Source of the DNA: Urechis unicinctus
Lineage: Eukaryota; Annelida; Polychaeta; Xenopneusta; Urechidae
Direction of reading: 5' to 3'
Assembly (NCBI GenBank): GCA_034190875.2
Contig: CM067354.1
Span: 52,794,397 to 52,858,396 of the forward strand
Length of the DNA: 64,000 nucleotides
The stretch's first letter is position 1, and every line of letters begins with the position of its first letter. Below the pieces are notes generated by a model. It searched no databases. It had not been told where the DNA came from and worked only from the letters and a program-made list of their open reading frames with translations. This document shows positions 29,844 to 39,384 of this stretch, one piece after another. A program made the translations under genes and the position numbers.

Positions 29844-30092
29844 TCAACTTGTTGGTTTGCTCTGAATGAAGAAAAACATCATATAAGTTTCTCGATTGTG
29901 GCGTTCATCTTCTATCAACGGTTCACTTAAGCACTCTCTTACCTTCTCATATTGGCGCCGACCAATGTTAGCAATGCTGCGCCTCTTTTTTGACGAATAC
30001 TTTGATCTATAACCGTTCTTTGCATCAAAGCATTGAAAAAAATAAATTACGCTCACAAGCATGAACAGCCAGAGGGGATGCAAATAACTCAA
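29844..30092 (-). CDS. Candidate secreted basic peptide ORF (low confidence)
   Basis: An 82-codon frame starts with a strongly hydrophobic segment (PLWLFMLVSVIYFF, residues about 6-19) resembling a signal peptide. A basic stretch follows (SKKRRSIANIGRRQYEKV) and then an acidic tail. In unit B the matching frame is broken: the plus-strand run after CATTG has eight A (37559-37566) instead of seven (30035-30041). Either one copy is inactivated, one has a sequencing error, or the frame is not a gene. No homologue recognised and no splice support needed or seen. Confidence 0.2.
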   Translation of the reverse strand: MSYLHPLWLFMLVSVIYFFQCFDAKNGYRSKYSSKKRRSIANIGRRQYEKVRECLSEPLIEDERHNRETYMMFFFIQSKPTS

Positions 30093-30797
30093 ACATATTC
30101 CTGCTCTGATTTTCCGGGGTTCGGTGCCATGATATTCAACTCGGTATTATCGCTCGAGGTCTATGCTTTAGCAACCACGCGATTGCCCTGCTCATAAATA
30201 TATCTAAACGCTTGCATGCTGATTTGACTAATTTTGACCCGGTAAAGAGCAGACCGCATGTGGCGGTTCCCCATATCACAAATCACGATTCCATTTGCAT
30301 GAAAATTGCTAGCCTTAGTTAGCTGAACACCTTCCCTTAAAACCCTTAACATTTAAATATTCGTGTCACTTTTGTGCCCGTTCTGATGCTTTACACTTTA
30401 AGCAGTCTATAGGTTATAGCATATTATGCTTCCCAACAGCAACATAAAAAATTAGGGGTGCAGGTGAATTTGACTTACTAGGACTAGTCAGGATGATACA
30501 TGAGCTATTTGGCTGGGTTATACATGGTATAATTATACGAAGCGAACATGTCAAGTGTATTAACACGACCACTAAGATAACCAACTCCTTAATGAACTGA
30601 CGATGTGATAAAAATCATGAAGCAGGAGCATTCGTCGTGTTAAATCACTGAAACAGCTCAGTTAGAGATATAACTCTGCCAATACCTTGCCGTGTCATTC
30701 TCTTTAATCAGTTAATGAACGATTATCTATGTGACTGGTAGAATGAAGGTACATTAAGTAGCATGTAATCAGGTCAGCGACGACCGCAGAAGGAGGT

Positions 30798-31055
30798 ACT
30801 GACCCTCTCTCACCCCTAGGCTCCCCCCAGCCTCCCTCACAGTCCCTTTGAACCTGTCTCATCTCAGGCTTTTCTACTTCATCCACCACAACAGTTTTGG
30901 CATTTATCGCGCAACACAGGTATAAGTAAGAAGGCAAATTAGACACCATATAAAGACATATCTGCTTGCTCAGTTTCGCTGTCACAAAATGCACCCACCG
31001 ACGACTGACAGCCGTCTTCGCCGAGGAAATGACGAACGTGACAATTTCCCTGTAA
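30798..31055. repeat. Terminal segment of unit A with shortened promoter-like motif
   Basis: This 258-bp segment matches 39236-39501 at the end of unit B (starting CTGACCCTCTCTCA, ending TTTCCCTGTAA). It contains TATAAAG (30949) and TCAGTT (initiator-like A at 30972), then an ATG and a short frame ending at a GTAAG donor-like site. Compared with unit B, about 10 bases are missing between the two motifs. In unit A it joins directly to unit sequence at GGAGGTAC; in unit B 914 bp intervene. Confidence 0.6.
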
Positions 31056-32538
31056 GGCAACGATAAAGTGAAGTCACAAGACCAGTTGCAGAACCAGGAA
31101 AGCGGAATAAACCTTACAGTACCTGCGCATTTGTCCCCTCAATATGATTCCGTTTATTGTCAAAAGTTGTCACGAGCATATCACATAGAGTAAACAAAAC
31201 ATGCTCGCGGAATTACACAATGGATGCCGCGAGAAATGTATCATCTCTTCACCAGAGCTTCCATGCATAACCTACCAGTATGGATGCTCAAAGAAACGTC
31301 AGTGTTATGTATTCCCCAATCGATGCCAAGTATATCAATGCTAGAATGACAGAAAGCGGATCTTTCCACATGAATTAGCGCTTATTTTCCATAAACATAC
31401 CCCATTTCATCAGATAATGTTGTTTGATTGAAATTAAAAGTATTCACCCTGATTACTATTATTGAATAGTAGAACAGTGCGCTGATCGCTAGACAGTGAT
31501 AATAAGAAATCTAGTTAAGAATGCACTGGTGTGTCAGTTGGTGCAGTTCACGTGTGCAAACGAAAGACGAGCGCACCTGATATCGATCAATGTGAGAGTT
31601 GATTAACAGGAAATTGGTAATTCAAAAAGTGTGCTCATTGATTTAAACCGGGTAAACAATGATTTCGGGAGTATTTCGGATCCATGCCACTTTGCAGCCG
31701 CTGAAATAAATGAGACAAAAATCTACATCTTGCTGATTTCATTTGTGTGAATTTGTGTGATTCGTTCACAACCGACATATAATTAGAAAAACATATTAAT
31801 GGAGCAGTTCCATAGTTGTTGGTCCCAAGAAACTACATCCTAAACAACAGGGTGGTTTTGCCTGTTATTTTGCAGCAGATTTCTTCATACTAATCATATG
31901 ATATAAGTTTGAACGTATATTGAAGAAGGCGGTGTAGCTCATATCGCTTCGTATTGTAGGATAACCTCCAATATCTAGTTATGGAAAGATATAAGTAAAC
32001 TTGAGTAACAAATAATGTAATTATATCTGCAATATTTCATCGCAGCAACGATACAACCTAAATAATACAGATTTTAGTCATTAAATAGCGATGCATTTTA
32101 CAACTGATAGAAAACACACAACCTTTATTGTAACTGGATAGTGATCCCGGTAATGATTAAATAGTATTAGCCAGCTGTAGTGCCGTGTGGATGAATGACT
32201 GGCAGATAATATATTCGGCGGATTATATACACCGTCAGATATAGTCAGTCGGATTTATGAACTAGTAATACCAATTTGGAAAGGAAAGTGAAATATTAAG
32301 ACGTGTCATGAGAAATTTTTCACTTCTAACATTCAAAATAATGTGTACAACATTTGAAATGGAAACTCGTAGTATTCCGTTACATCAAGATAATGTTGCT
32401 CACATTTGTATTTTTTTGCTTGTCAGTTTGTTCGATCGTTTAGTAACTCGAAGAGCACGGCATATGGAAAAGCATCTGTTGTGACATAAACATTTCTGCA
32501 ATTTCCATTCCAATTTTTGCAAATATCAATTGACGCTT

Positions 32539-32663
32539 CCCAGTGGGCACAACACGTGGAATCCACGTGGAAAATACGTGGAGAAACTGGTGTAATTCAC
32601 GTAGATAATACGCGTAAAAGGCAAGTTGAATTCACGTGGATATGGACACGTGGAAAACACGTG
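32539..32663. promoter_or_regulatory. Left-end array of CACGTG palindromes
   Basis: Five CACGTG hexamers start at 32553, 32564, 32633, 32647 and 32658, most as CCACGTGGA or ACACGTGGA, with degenerate TACGTG and CGCGTA variants between. Repeated subterminal palindromes are typical transposase binding sites. The same hexamer is also the canonical E-box for bHLH factors such as USF/MYC. Confidence 0.85.
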
Positions 32664-32996
32664 TGCTCTTCCACCTAAATTCAACGATACAAAATATCTG
32701 TATTCAGGTGGTTTTTACTTCCTCTTTAGTAAATTTTTTGATTTTTAATATATTTCACAAGATCATTGAACCAAGTACATTTATTTCTCAGAAATATCCA
32801 ACTATAAGTGCTACATGATTACAAATAAAAATATTAAACATGTTTTAAACATTACGAGCAAATGTCAACATACAAAGGCAACAATTATGAAACATGAAAC
32901 ACATTAAACCGGTCACTACATGCATGAGCATCATGAATATACAAAGATATAACATGATTTACTTTCACCCTAATAAAATGCAAATTATAAAATGTA

Positions 32997-33322
32997 CTTA
33001 AAAGGCCACTGAAATGCAAAACCGAATTTTTGTTATCGCATTTTGATGATAATTTTTAAGTGACTTTCTGGGTGACGTCACCTAATTGACACAAATCAGT
33101 CAAATTCGTCTGGGTAAATGGCTTTTATCAGTAAACCACTAAACGAAAGTGAGTGAATGAGTTTGATGACTTCATACAGGAAAGTCTGCGAGTTTGATCG
33201 CGGTAATATCTCGGCAACCAGTTATGACATCTCAGTCATACTGTTGTCAAAATGTCACAAAATCATCTTCATAATTAGATGACAACACAAATTTGAATTT
33301 TGCATGTAAGTGGCTCTTTAAG
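32997..33322. mobile_element. Nested 326-bp MITE with TA target duplication
   Basis: The ends CTTAAAAGGCCACTGAAATG and, reverse-complemented, CTTAAAGAGCCACTTACATG form inverted repeats. They are flanked by TA at 32995-32996 and 33323-33324, as expected for Tc1/mariner-type MITEs. No coding capacity. It lies inside the larger transposon, so it either inserted later or was carried along. Confidence 0.75.
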
Positions 33323-33340
33323 TAAACGATCTAGTCAAAT

Positions 33341-33706
33341 CTATGAAAAATATAAATGTGTGAGTAAATCAACAATCATTACCAATAGGCAATATTTAAA
33401 CTTCTCTTGGGTGCATTCCTTAGTCGGTTGGACATTAACAGCAGCCTCGCTGAACCCATGACTCTTCACTACACTTTCTGCACAGTACAAAGAGGACAAT
33501 ATAAGCTATCTAATTTCATACATCGTACAACTGACTTTCATTATTTATTGTGTATCATTAAAATCAAAAACTATCCTGGACTTCCAAGTAATTAGCCAAT
33601 GGTGAACCTACCGACAATTAATTTGCAGAGTGCCATTTTCTCAAAGCTGGCTTTGTCACCTGACCCGTTCATGTTAAGCTTGCACTGCAGGGAATTAGTG
33701 ATTAAT
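33341..33706 (-). CDS. Transposon-borne gene, last two exons (DUF4806-like, tentative)
   Basis: On the minus strand, exon 33706-33612 is bounded by CTTGCAG and GTAGGT. Exon 33477-33341 follows a pyrimidine-rich acceptor (CCTCTTTGTACTGTGCAG) and ends at a TAG stop. They join in frame at phase 1. The first contains LITNSLQCKLN then N-G-S-G-D-K-x3-F-x3-A-L-C-K-L-I. The GxGxKxxF...L..LI pattern recalls the DUF4806 domain found in many transposon-associated and uncharacterised invertebrate proteins. The second gives ESVVKSHGFSEAAV and about 44 residues in total. Clean splice sites within a mobile element suggest a gene expressed by the element. Function (DNA binding or transposition accessory) is inference. 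Confidence 0.5.
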
Positions 33707-33836
33707 CTGCAAGCAATATGTCTGAATGAATACAATTGGTGCATGAAAATTTCTTAAACATTGCCAATTCAGACAAAATGCATAAGTGCAAGTTGTTTGG
33801 ATCATGGATTTACATCATATACATAGAGAATCTCAC

Positions 33837-33893
33837 CTGCTTGTCAAATCGTTCATCGTATCCCGGACAATGCACAATGATTTTCATACACTT
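33837..33893 (-). CDS. Transposon-borne gene, candidate 57-nt exon
   Basis: Bounded by TTTTGTGTCAGTTTCAG and GCAG/GTGAGA, both strong splice signals. The open frame reads KCMKIIVHCPGYDERFDKQ (19 residues), phase 0 at both ends. That phase does not match the exons on either side (phase 1 upstream, phase 2 needed downstream). So an indel has broken the gene, a boundary is misplaced, or another exon is missing. Confidence 0.4.
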
Positions 33894-33992
33894 CTGAAAC
33901 TGACACAAAAATGTGACATTTGGAAAATATTTCATTGCTTTTTATTAGATCTAATGCCCACTCCTCCTTGAAAAAACTGCAATTTTACATAC

Positions 33993-34149
33993 CCACAAAT
34001 TCTTTCTCTGGTTGCTCATTTAAATGTTGAAGTTCCTCAGTGCTGTTCATCTGCACAGCTTCAGGAAGCATTTTGCCACTATCGGCCTCTCCTGCCTGTT
34101 CAGTATATCCCTGATTTGCAGAGGCAGGGGAGGCAGCGCTCCTGAAAAC
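33993..34149 (-). CDS. Transposon-borne gene, candidate linker exon
   Basis: A 157-nt exon candidate between an acceptor TTTGTTTGTGCACAG and a donor GTGG/GTATGT. One frame is open throughout: 52 residues of low-complexity, acidic, Ala/Glu/Gln/Asn-rich sequence (contains NQGYTEQAGEADSGK and STEELQHLNEQPEKEF). It looks like a disordered linker between an N-terminal part that I could not find and the C-terminal domain. Alternative frames contain stops. Confidence 0.42.
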
Positions 34150-34320
34150 CTGTGCACAAACAAATTATGCAGTGTTCAATTACTATGCTGCTGACTACAA
34201 ACTCATAAATAATACCTTTCTCAATAGCAGCATTAAAACAGAGAAAATATTTAAAGAAAAAAATCACAAATGTGCACTTATGTTAAAGGAAAACAATCAT
34301 TGCTCAACCGACGACTGCTA

Positions 34321-34612
34321 GAATGAGTGACAGATGAGCCATGACTGTGGGACTGAGTGACAAATGAGCGATGACGACCGTGTGGAACGGATTGACAGAT
34401 GAACGATGACTGTGAGATGGACTGACTGATGAACGATTACTGTGAGATGGACTGACAGTAGCCCTACAAGACGTCTGTTATAAATTCATGTTACCGTTAC
34501 ACCAGAGCTAGACTGACAGATGAACGATGACTGTGAGATGGACTGACAGATGAACGATGACTGTGATATGGACTGACAAATGAACGATGACTGTGAGATG
34601 GAGGAACAGTCA
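34321..34612 (-). repeat. 30-bp minisatellite encoding a Ser-His-Arg decapeptide repeat
   Basis: Units of GACTGACAGATGAACGATGA plus CTGTGAGATG repeat with a 30-bp period. Copies lie at about 34501-34600, with more diverged copies at 34321-34455. Because 30 is a multiple of three, the minus strand encodes repeated SHSHRSSVSP in an 88-codon frame (34763-34497). That frame could be part of the transposon gene. The more diverged copies shift frame once and are separated by about 40 bp with weak splice-like ends. Confidence 0.75.
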
Positions 34613-34940
34613 ACAGATGAACCATGGCGTGTGTATAAGATGGTTGTGGTGTATTCAGGAGCAAGCCTCCAAAAAAACCACGAGGCGTGCCTACAGCCTT
34701 TCCGCTGCAACTAACTAGCTGCAACGGCTGGCACTTTGCTGAGAGCGATAATACAGGTTTCATGCACCAATGAGCATAAAATCATAAACCATGAAGACAT
34801 TATATACGGCAAGCAGTTTTTGTACAGCTACTTGAGTAAACTTATTTTCATTGAAAGAATAACATTTGAATATGACTCACTTGTAAACTTAGAAACTGTC
34901 AAAAATATAGCAAATGAATTCTCAACTTTCCAAAACTGCA

Positions 34941-35040
34941 GCAAATCGCGCCAATCAGCGGTTAGCGGTTAACCCCCGGTGGGGTCTCCACCACGGACCA
35001 GCAGGTCACGGGTTCGAACCTCGCCTACGTTTGGAGAGTA
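34941..35040 (+). other. tRNA-like B box, possible SINE relic in the transposon
   Basis: GGTTCGAACC at 35011-35020 is a perfect B-box core and its T-stem pairs at four of five positions (one G-T pair). Upstream, CGCCAATCAGCGGTTAGCGG (34949 on) resembles a class II A box with one extra base. No acceptor stem pairs with 35025-35031. Probably the head of a tRNA-derived SINE; body and tail not recognised. Confidence 0.25.
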
Positions 35041-35302
35041 TCTCACCTGAATTTCGGCTAATTATTCCAGGAGACCCCTGTCACGATAGTAACTAAGCAG
35101 ATGAAAGCCAAAAACCGTCATCATCCCCAGAGCTCATAGATCGATAGCACCAAAAGTTGTGAAACCCACTATATCTTGACATATCTAGCACAAGCCTAGC
35201 TGGGGCTGTCAGGTTAACACATGGTCATATTTCTGGTATAAACTGAAAAAAAGAATATTTAAATAATAATTTACAAATGGGTCCTAAAATACACGTCTTT
35301 TC

Positions 35303-35442
35303 CACGTGTTTTTGACACGTCAATTCCACGTGATTAATACTCGTGGAATCCACGTGGATATCACGTGAAAACACGTGGATCCACCAATTCACCAAAAATC
35401 CACATGATTTCCACGTGGATTCCACGTGTTGTGCCCATTGGG
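35303..35442. promoter_or_regulatory. Right-end array of CACGTG palindromes
   Basis: Seven CACGTG hexamers start at 35303, 35327, 35351, 35362, 35372, 35412 and 35423, mirroring the left array. The block ends GTGCCCATTGGG next to TTAA. Confidence 0.85.
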
Positions 35443-35676
35443 TTAACGGGATTTATAAATCGAACCTCATCCGTTTGTTGATATATTAATAATCACGTCA
35501 ATAAGTTGGTTGTACTATATCACTTGCATGTACGTTAAGCATGCTTTGTTGCGTCATATGATTCAGTTCACCTGTTCAAACGATAGTCGGCTGCATCTGG
35601 TATTTCTATCGACGTAATGGACAATTGACAGGAAATTACTTGTGTCTGGATGACGCATACCCCTCCTTCAAAATAG

Positions 35677-35683
35677 TATAAAA
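35677..35683 (+). promoter_or_regulatory. TATA box of EGF-like gene copy B
   Basis: TATAAAA 105 bp upstream of the copy B start codon, same context as copy A except one fewer A in GATAGAAAAATC downstream. The transposon ends 235 bp upstream, so distal promoter sequence has been displaced in this copy. Confidence 0.65.
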
Positions 35684-35781
35684 CTGGATAGAAAAATCAC
35701 CACGAGTATAATTCGACGACTTGTAATCGCGGTTCTCAAATAATAATAATTCCTCACCGCAGATCAGATTCGTTGGGAATC

Positions 35782-36297
35782 ATGCTGCGAACTTTGGCTT
35801 TTATCTGCATCCTCATGGTGGCGAGCGTGACCTGTTTTGATGAGCTCTTTGGAGTGTTTAACGGTGAGTAAACTAAATCATACCTTCAATAGCTAGCATG
35901 ATGCCATACATTGTGTTTTAACTCAGCGAGTAGGTTAATAATTGCATTGTTGAATGATGCTAAACATAGCGGATATATTGGTCGAGCACAATAATGGTTT
36001 AACCGTATAATGTCTGACTAATTGTATAGCAGACGAAACTTGGTCCATCTGTGGGGATCATGGGACATTCGATGCGAGAACAGAATCTTGTGTCTGTGAA
36101 CCGAACTACTCCGGCGAATACTGCGAGAGTGAGTTTGACAAAGCGTAAATAACGCATCTATATTGGAGACTTCTCCAGCGTGCTAATATATGAGCAGTGG
36201 CTGCCAACTAACTGTTGTACGGTCCCTGGTAGATTCGGCCTTTTGCTGACTTGTATTTGGTTTATGTGGATTTTCAGTTGCACCTCGACAGGCCTGA
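35782..36297 (+). CDS. Secreted EGF-like small peptide, copy B (3 exons)
   Basis: Inferred exons are 35782-35863, 36033-36128 and 36278-36297, identical in coding sequence to copy A. Here the first donor is the full consensus ACG/GTGAGTAAA, so this copy probably shows the ancestral splice site. The product is a signal peptide, a short linker (FDELFGVFN), and an EGF-like module with four cysteines (C2, C4, C5, C6 equivalents) and Phe at the C3 position, ending six residues after the domain. The tandem acceptor TAGCAG (36027-36032) allows one extra alanine. Promoter, leader and 3' region match copy A. A CACGTG-rich transposon end now lies about 340 bp upstream of the start codon, which might alter expression of this copy only. 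Confidence 0.74.
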
Positions 36298-36433
36298 GAC
36301 CCATTCACATGTGACTAAGAAGCAGAAATAGAACACTGATGGAACACCTCCAGCTTGATTATCCGTTATACGTCACATATAACCCAGTTATTATATAGCT
36401 TCTATGGAACGTTGCTTAGTTGACAAAGTTTCA

Positions 36434-36439
36434 ATTAAA
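36434..36439 (+). terminator. Poly(A) signal ATTAAA, copy B
   Basis: Same signal and downstream GT-rich context as copy A, 137 bp after the stop codon; a 2-bp TA expansion (TTATATAGC) lies in between. Confidence 0.5.
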
Positions 36440-38323
36440 TATGTGGTTGAAGCCTCAGTGTTTTATTGTACTCATTTGGCTAGTGGATGTGTGATAATTG
36501 TTAATAGTCAGAAGTTGTAAGAATGATGGCTGTTCGCTTCTTATTAGTATCTACAATTTTTTTTTGCAGCTGCGACACACTTGAAATAACATTGAAATTA
36601 TTCATAAGATACCCACTTTTGCATTTCGCAACGTCTCGTTTAAAAATGGAAGCACATTGCGTTCCGTGTTACTTGATATAATCGTTTCTCTCCGTCATGA
36701 TCGCATGGTAAAATTCAAAAGCAATTGTGCATAATCCGTTTATCGGTTATATATACTATCAACTGTAGTTAGCCAAAACGGCTCAATTTGTAATTTTGAT
36801 TAGGTAAGTTAAAATGTTACTGCGTCCCAAAGACGTTTGAATCACGAACGTAGCACGATTCTGCAACAATCAGTGTTACACAGAGTAGAAGCATAATTCT
36901 CCCCAAAGGATTTTCTATGAGAATTATATACTGTATGCATAATGCATGGCGTGATATTCTTAACCAGAAAAATCTGTAATTTGTTTATTTGATGGTTGGT
37001 AGTTACGGTTTGAAACGATTTTTTTCCATTAGAATACAAATCATTGATTAATTTCTAAGCTTAATTAGAATCACACCAACACCAAATTGATTATTGCATC
37101 TTTTTGGCCATTGTTTCACTTCGTCCATTTTGATGAGGCTATCTTTCTATGATTCTCACAAGTTGAATTGAATAACAAATACAATGATAGCTGCCTTTTT
37201 TTTGCATTTATTTGTCAAAATCTACCAAGAGCCTGTTACACATTGTCACGAGTGACAAGATAGTTGAATCACTTCTTACTGATCGCGATTCTCTGCAATT
37301 TTATTCGGTCAATCTTTTGTTAGCTAGAGGTAATCAACACATTGTGTCCCGCCTCCTTATGTTCAATCAACTTGTTGGTTTGCTCTGAATGAAGAAAAAC
37401 ATCATATAAGTTTCTCGATTGTGGCGTTCATCTTCTATCAACGGTTCACTTAAGCACTCTCTTACCTTCTCATATTGGCGCCGACCAATGTTAGCAATGC
37501 TGCGCCTCTTTTTTGACGAATACTTTGATCTATAACCGTTCTTTGCATCAAAGCATTGAAAAAAAATAAATTACGCTCACAAGCATGAACAGCCAGAGGG
37601 GATGCAAATAACTCAAACATATTCCTGCTCTGATTTTCCGGGGTTCGGTGCCATGATATTCAACTCGGTATTATCGCTCGAGGTCTATGCTTTAGCAACC
37701 ACGCGATTGCCCTGCTCATAAATATATCTAAACGCTTGCATGCTGATTTGACTAATTTTGACCCGGTAAAGAGCAGACCGCATGTGGCGGTTCCCCATAT
37801 CACAAATCACGATTCCATTTGCATGAAAATTGCTAGCCTTAGTTAGCTGAACACCTTCCCTTAAAACCCTTAACATTTAAATATTCGTGTCACTTTTGTG
37901 CCCGTTCTGATGCTTTACACTTTAAGCAGTCTATAGGTTATAGCATATTATGCTTCCCAACAGCAACATAAAAAATTAGGGGTGCAGGTGAATTTGACTT
38001 ACTAGGACTAGTCAGGATGATACATGAGCTATTTGGCTGGGTTATACATGGTATAATCATACGAAGCGAACATGTCAAGTGTATTAACACGACCACTAAG
38101 ATAACCAACTCTTTAATGAACTGACGATGTGATAAAAATCATGAAGCAGGAGCATTCGTCGTGTTAAATCACTGAAACAGCTCAGTTAGATATATAACTC
38201 TGCCAATACCTTGCCGTGTCATTCTCTTTAATCAGTTGATGAACGATTACCTATGTGACTGGTAGACTAAAGGTACATTAAGTAGCATGTAATCAGGTCA
38301 GCGACGACCGCAGAAGGAGGTAC

Positions 38324-39237
38324 GTACCTCGATCCAGGTGCGTACTTCGCTCCTAGTAAAGCACAATTGGTCTGAAGTATCCATTTTTCTCAACTGCTGT
38401 GCAAATTGTTACCTTGTTTACTAGCATATGGTTGGATGAGAATCGTGGAATCCCACTTATATGTAATAGCCTCGAATTGGGACTATGTTAAAAGTTGCAC
38501 GTGTTTGTGGGGCCGTTCTTACGTACCATCAATCTTTGGGTGTCGGCAATCGCGCGTCTATTCTGAACTTAGCTGAGGAGAGAATCGTTTAGTTGGTCTA
38601 GATTGTATGAAATATATTTACGTGACAATTGAATGGCATATTTGTGACTTATCCATGATAACATCTCTTCCCCATCAAACTTTATGCACATTCGGTACTC
38701 CAATCAAAGTACGCCGCTCCTTGACTGTTTTAAATGACACTAGTTGTCTTCCAGAGCTGCTAGTGTCTTAACGTATTGGTAACTGGAGCTTGTGAACATA
38801 TTTCCTTGACATTGTTTGCACTTGTTTGCTCGAACGATCACTGAAAGCGACCACACCTCTTGATTGAGTGTCCGCAGTTACTTGTTCAGTAGTGTTTAAG
38901 CATGAATGTTCTTTCCAAATATAATTGCAAAGCTACCCGAACTGTCTCATACTATTCAATTACGCAATATACTTCTCCAGGTTGCCGAGTAAATACCGCT
39001 GAGGATACACATAATATTACACCAACATACTGTTTATAGGATCATTAGCACTGATGATACACATACATTTAAAATAGGCGATGTTTATCAGCGGAATTTG
39101 CTTGTTTTTGGTGAGAAACAACTTTTGATTTGATCACGCGTTGGTAGATTGGATAGCGCTTGTGAATCTTATACTTAGGTATGTTACATTTTCTGTCGAG
39201 GTCACAGAATAAACACTGGAATGCCCAAATATTATAC
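38324..39237. other. 914-bp segment present only in unit B
   Basis: Unit A reads GGAGGTAC/TGACCC. Unit B reads GGAGGTAC, then 914 bp, then TAC/TGACCC, so TAC occurs on both sides. The left boundary is the palindrome GAGGTACGTACCTC. The segment has no inverted ends, no long frame and no recognisable element features. A deletion from unit A between TAC microhomologies is the simplest reading; an insertion in B with a 3-bp duplication is the alternative. Confidence 0.8.
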
Positions 39238-39384
39238 TGACCCTCTCTCATCCCTAGGCTCCCCCTAGCCTCCCTCACAGTCCCTCTGAACCTGTCTCAT
39301 CTCAGGTTTTTCTACTTCATCCACCACAACAGTTTTGGCATTCATCGCACAACACAGGTATATGTAAGAAGGCAAATTAGACAA

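Larger units (their letters stand above)
26444..31055. repeat. Tandem duplication, unit A (~4.6 kb)
   Basis: Begins GGCAACGATAAAGTGAAG and is nearly identical, base for base, to unit B once the two B-specific segments are removed. Unit B starts with the same string at 31056, directly after the unit A end TTTCCCTGTAA. The unit B end at 39501 carries the same TTTCCCTGTAA followed by unrelated sequence. This is the geometry of a simple head-to-tail duplication. Differences are scattered substitutions and short indels, so it is recent. Unit A carries one copy of the EGF-like gene and the uninterrupted target site (TTAA, 27919-27922) of the transposon found in B. Confidence 0.93.
32539..35442 (-). 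mobile_element. 2.9-kb TIR DNA transposon inserted in unit B
   Basis: The left end reads CCCAGTGGGCACAACACGTG and the right end, reverse-complemented, CCCAATGGGCACAACACGTG. The inverted repeat continues through GAATCCACGTGGAAA, about 35 bp with one mismatch. Unit A has the uninterrupted site GACGCTTAACGGG. In B the left flank is GACGCTT and the right flank TTAACGGG, so TT is duplicated. This is a TTAA target with AA lost on the left, or a 2-bp duplication. CCC...GGG ends at TTAA suggest a TTAA-targeting superfamily (piggyBac, Kolobok or Sola3-like), unproven. The inside holds a minus-strand exon series, a 30-bp minisatellite, a nested MITE and a tRNA-like box. No DDE catalytic domain was recognised. 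Confidence 0.88.

Noticed and set aside
30704-31060. 118-codon minus-strand frame across the unit A/unit B junction
   Set aside because: It crosses a duplication breakpoint and is not maintained in the matching unit B sequence, so it is unlikely to be a gene.
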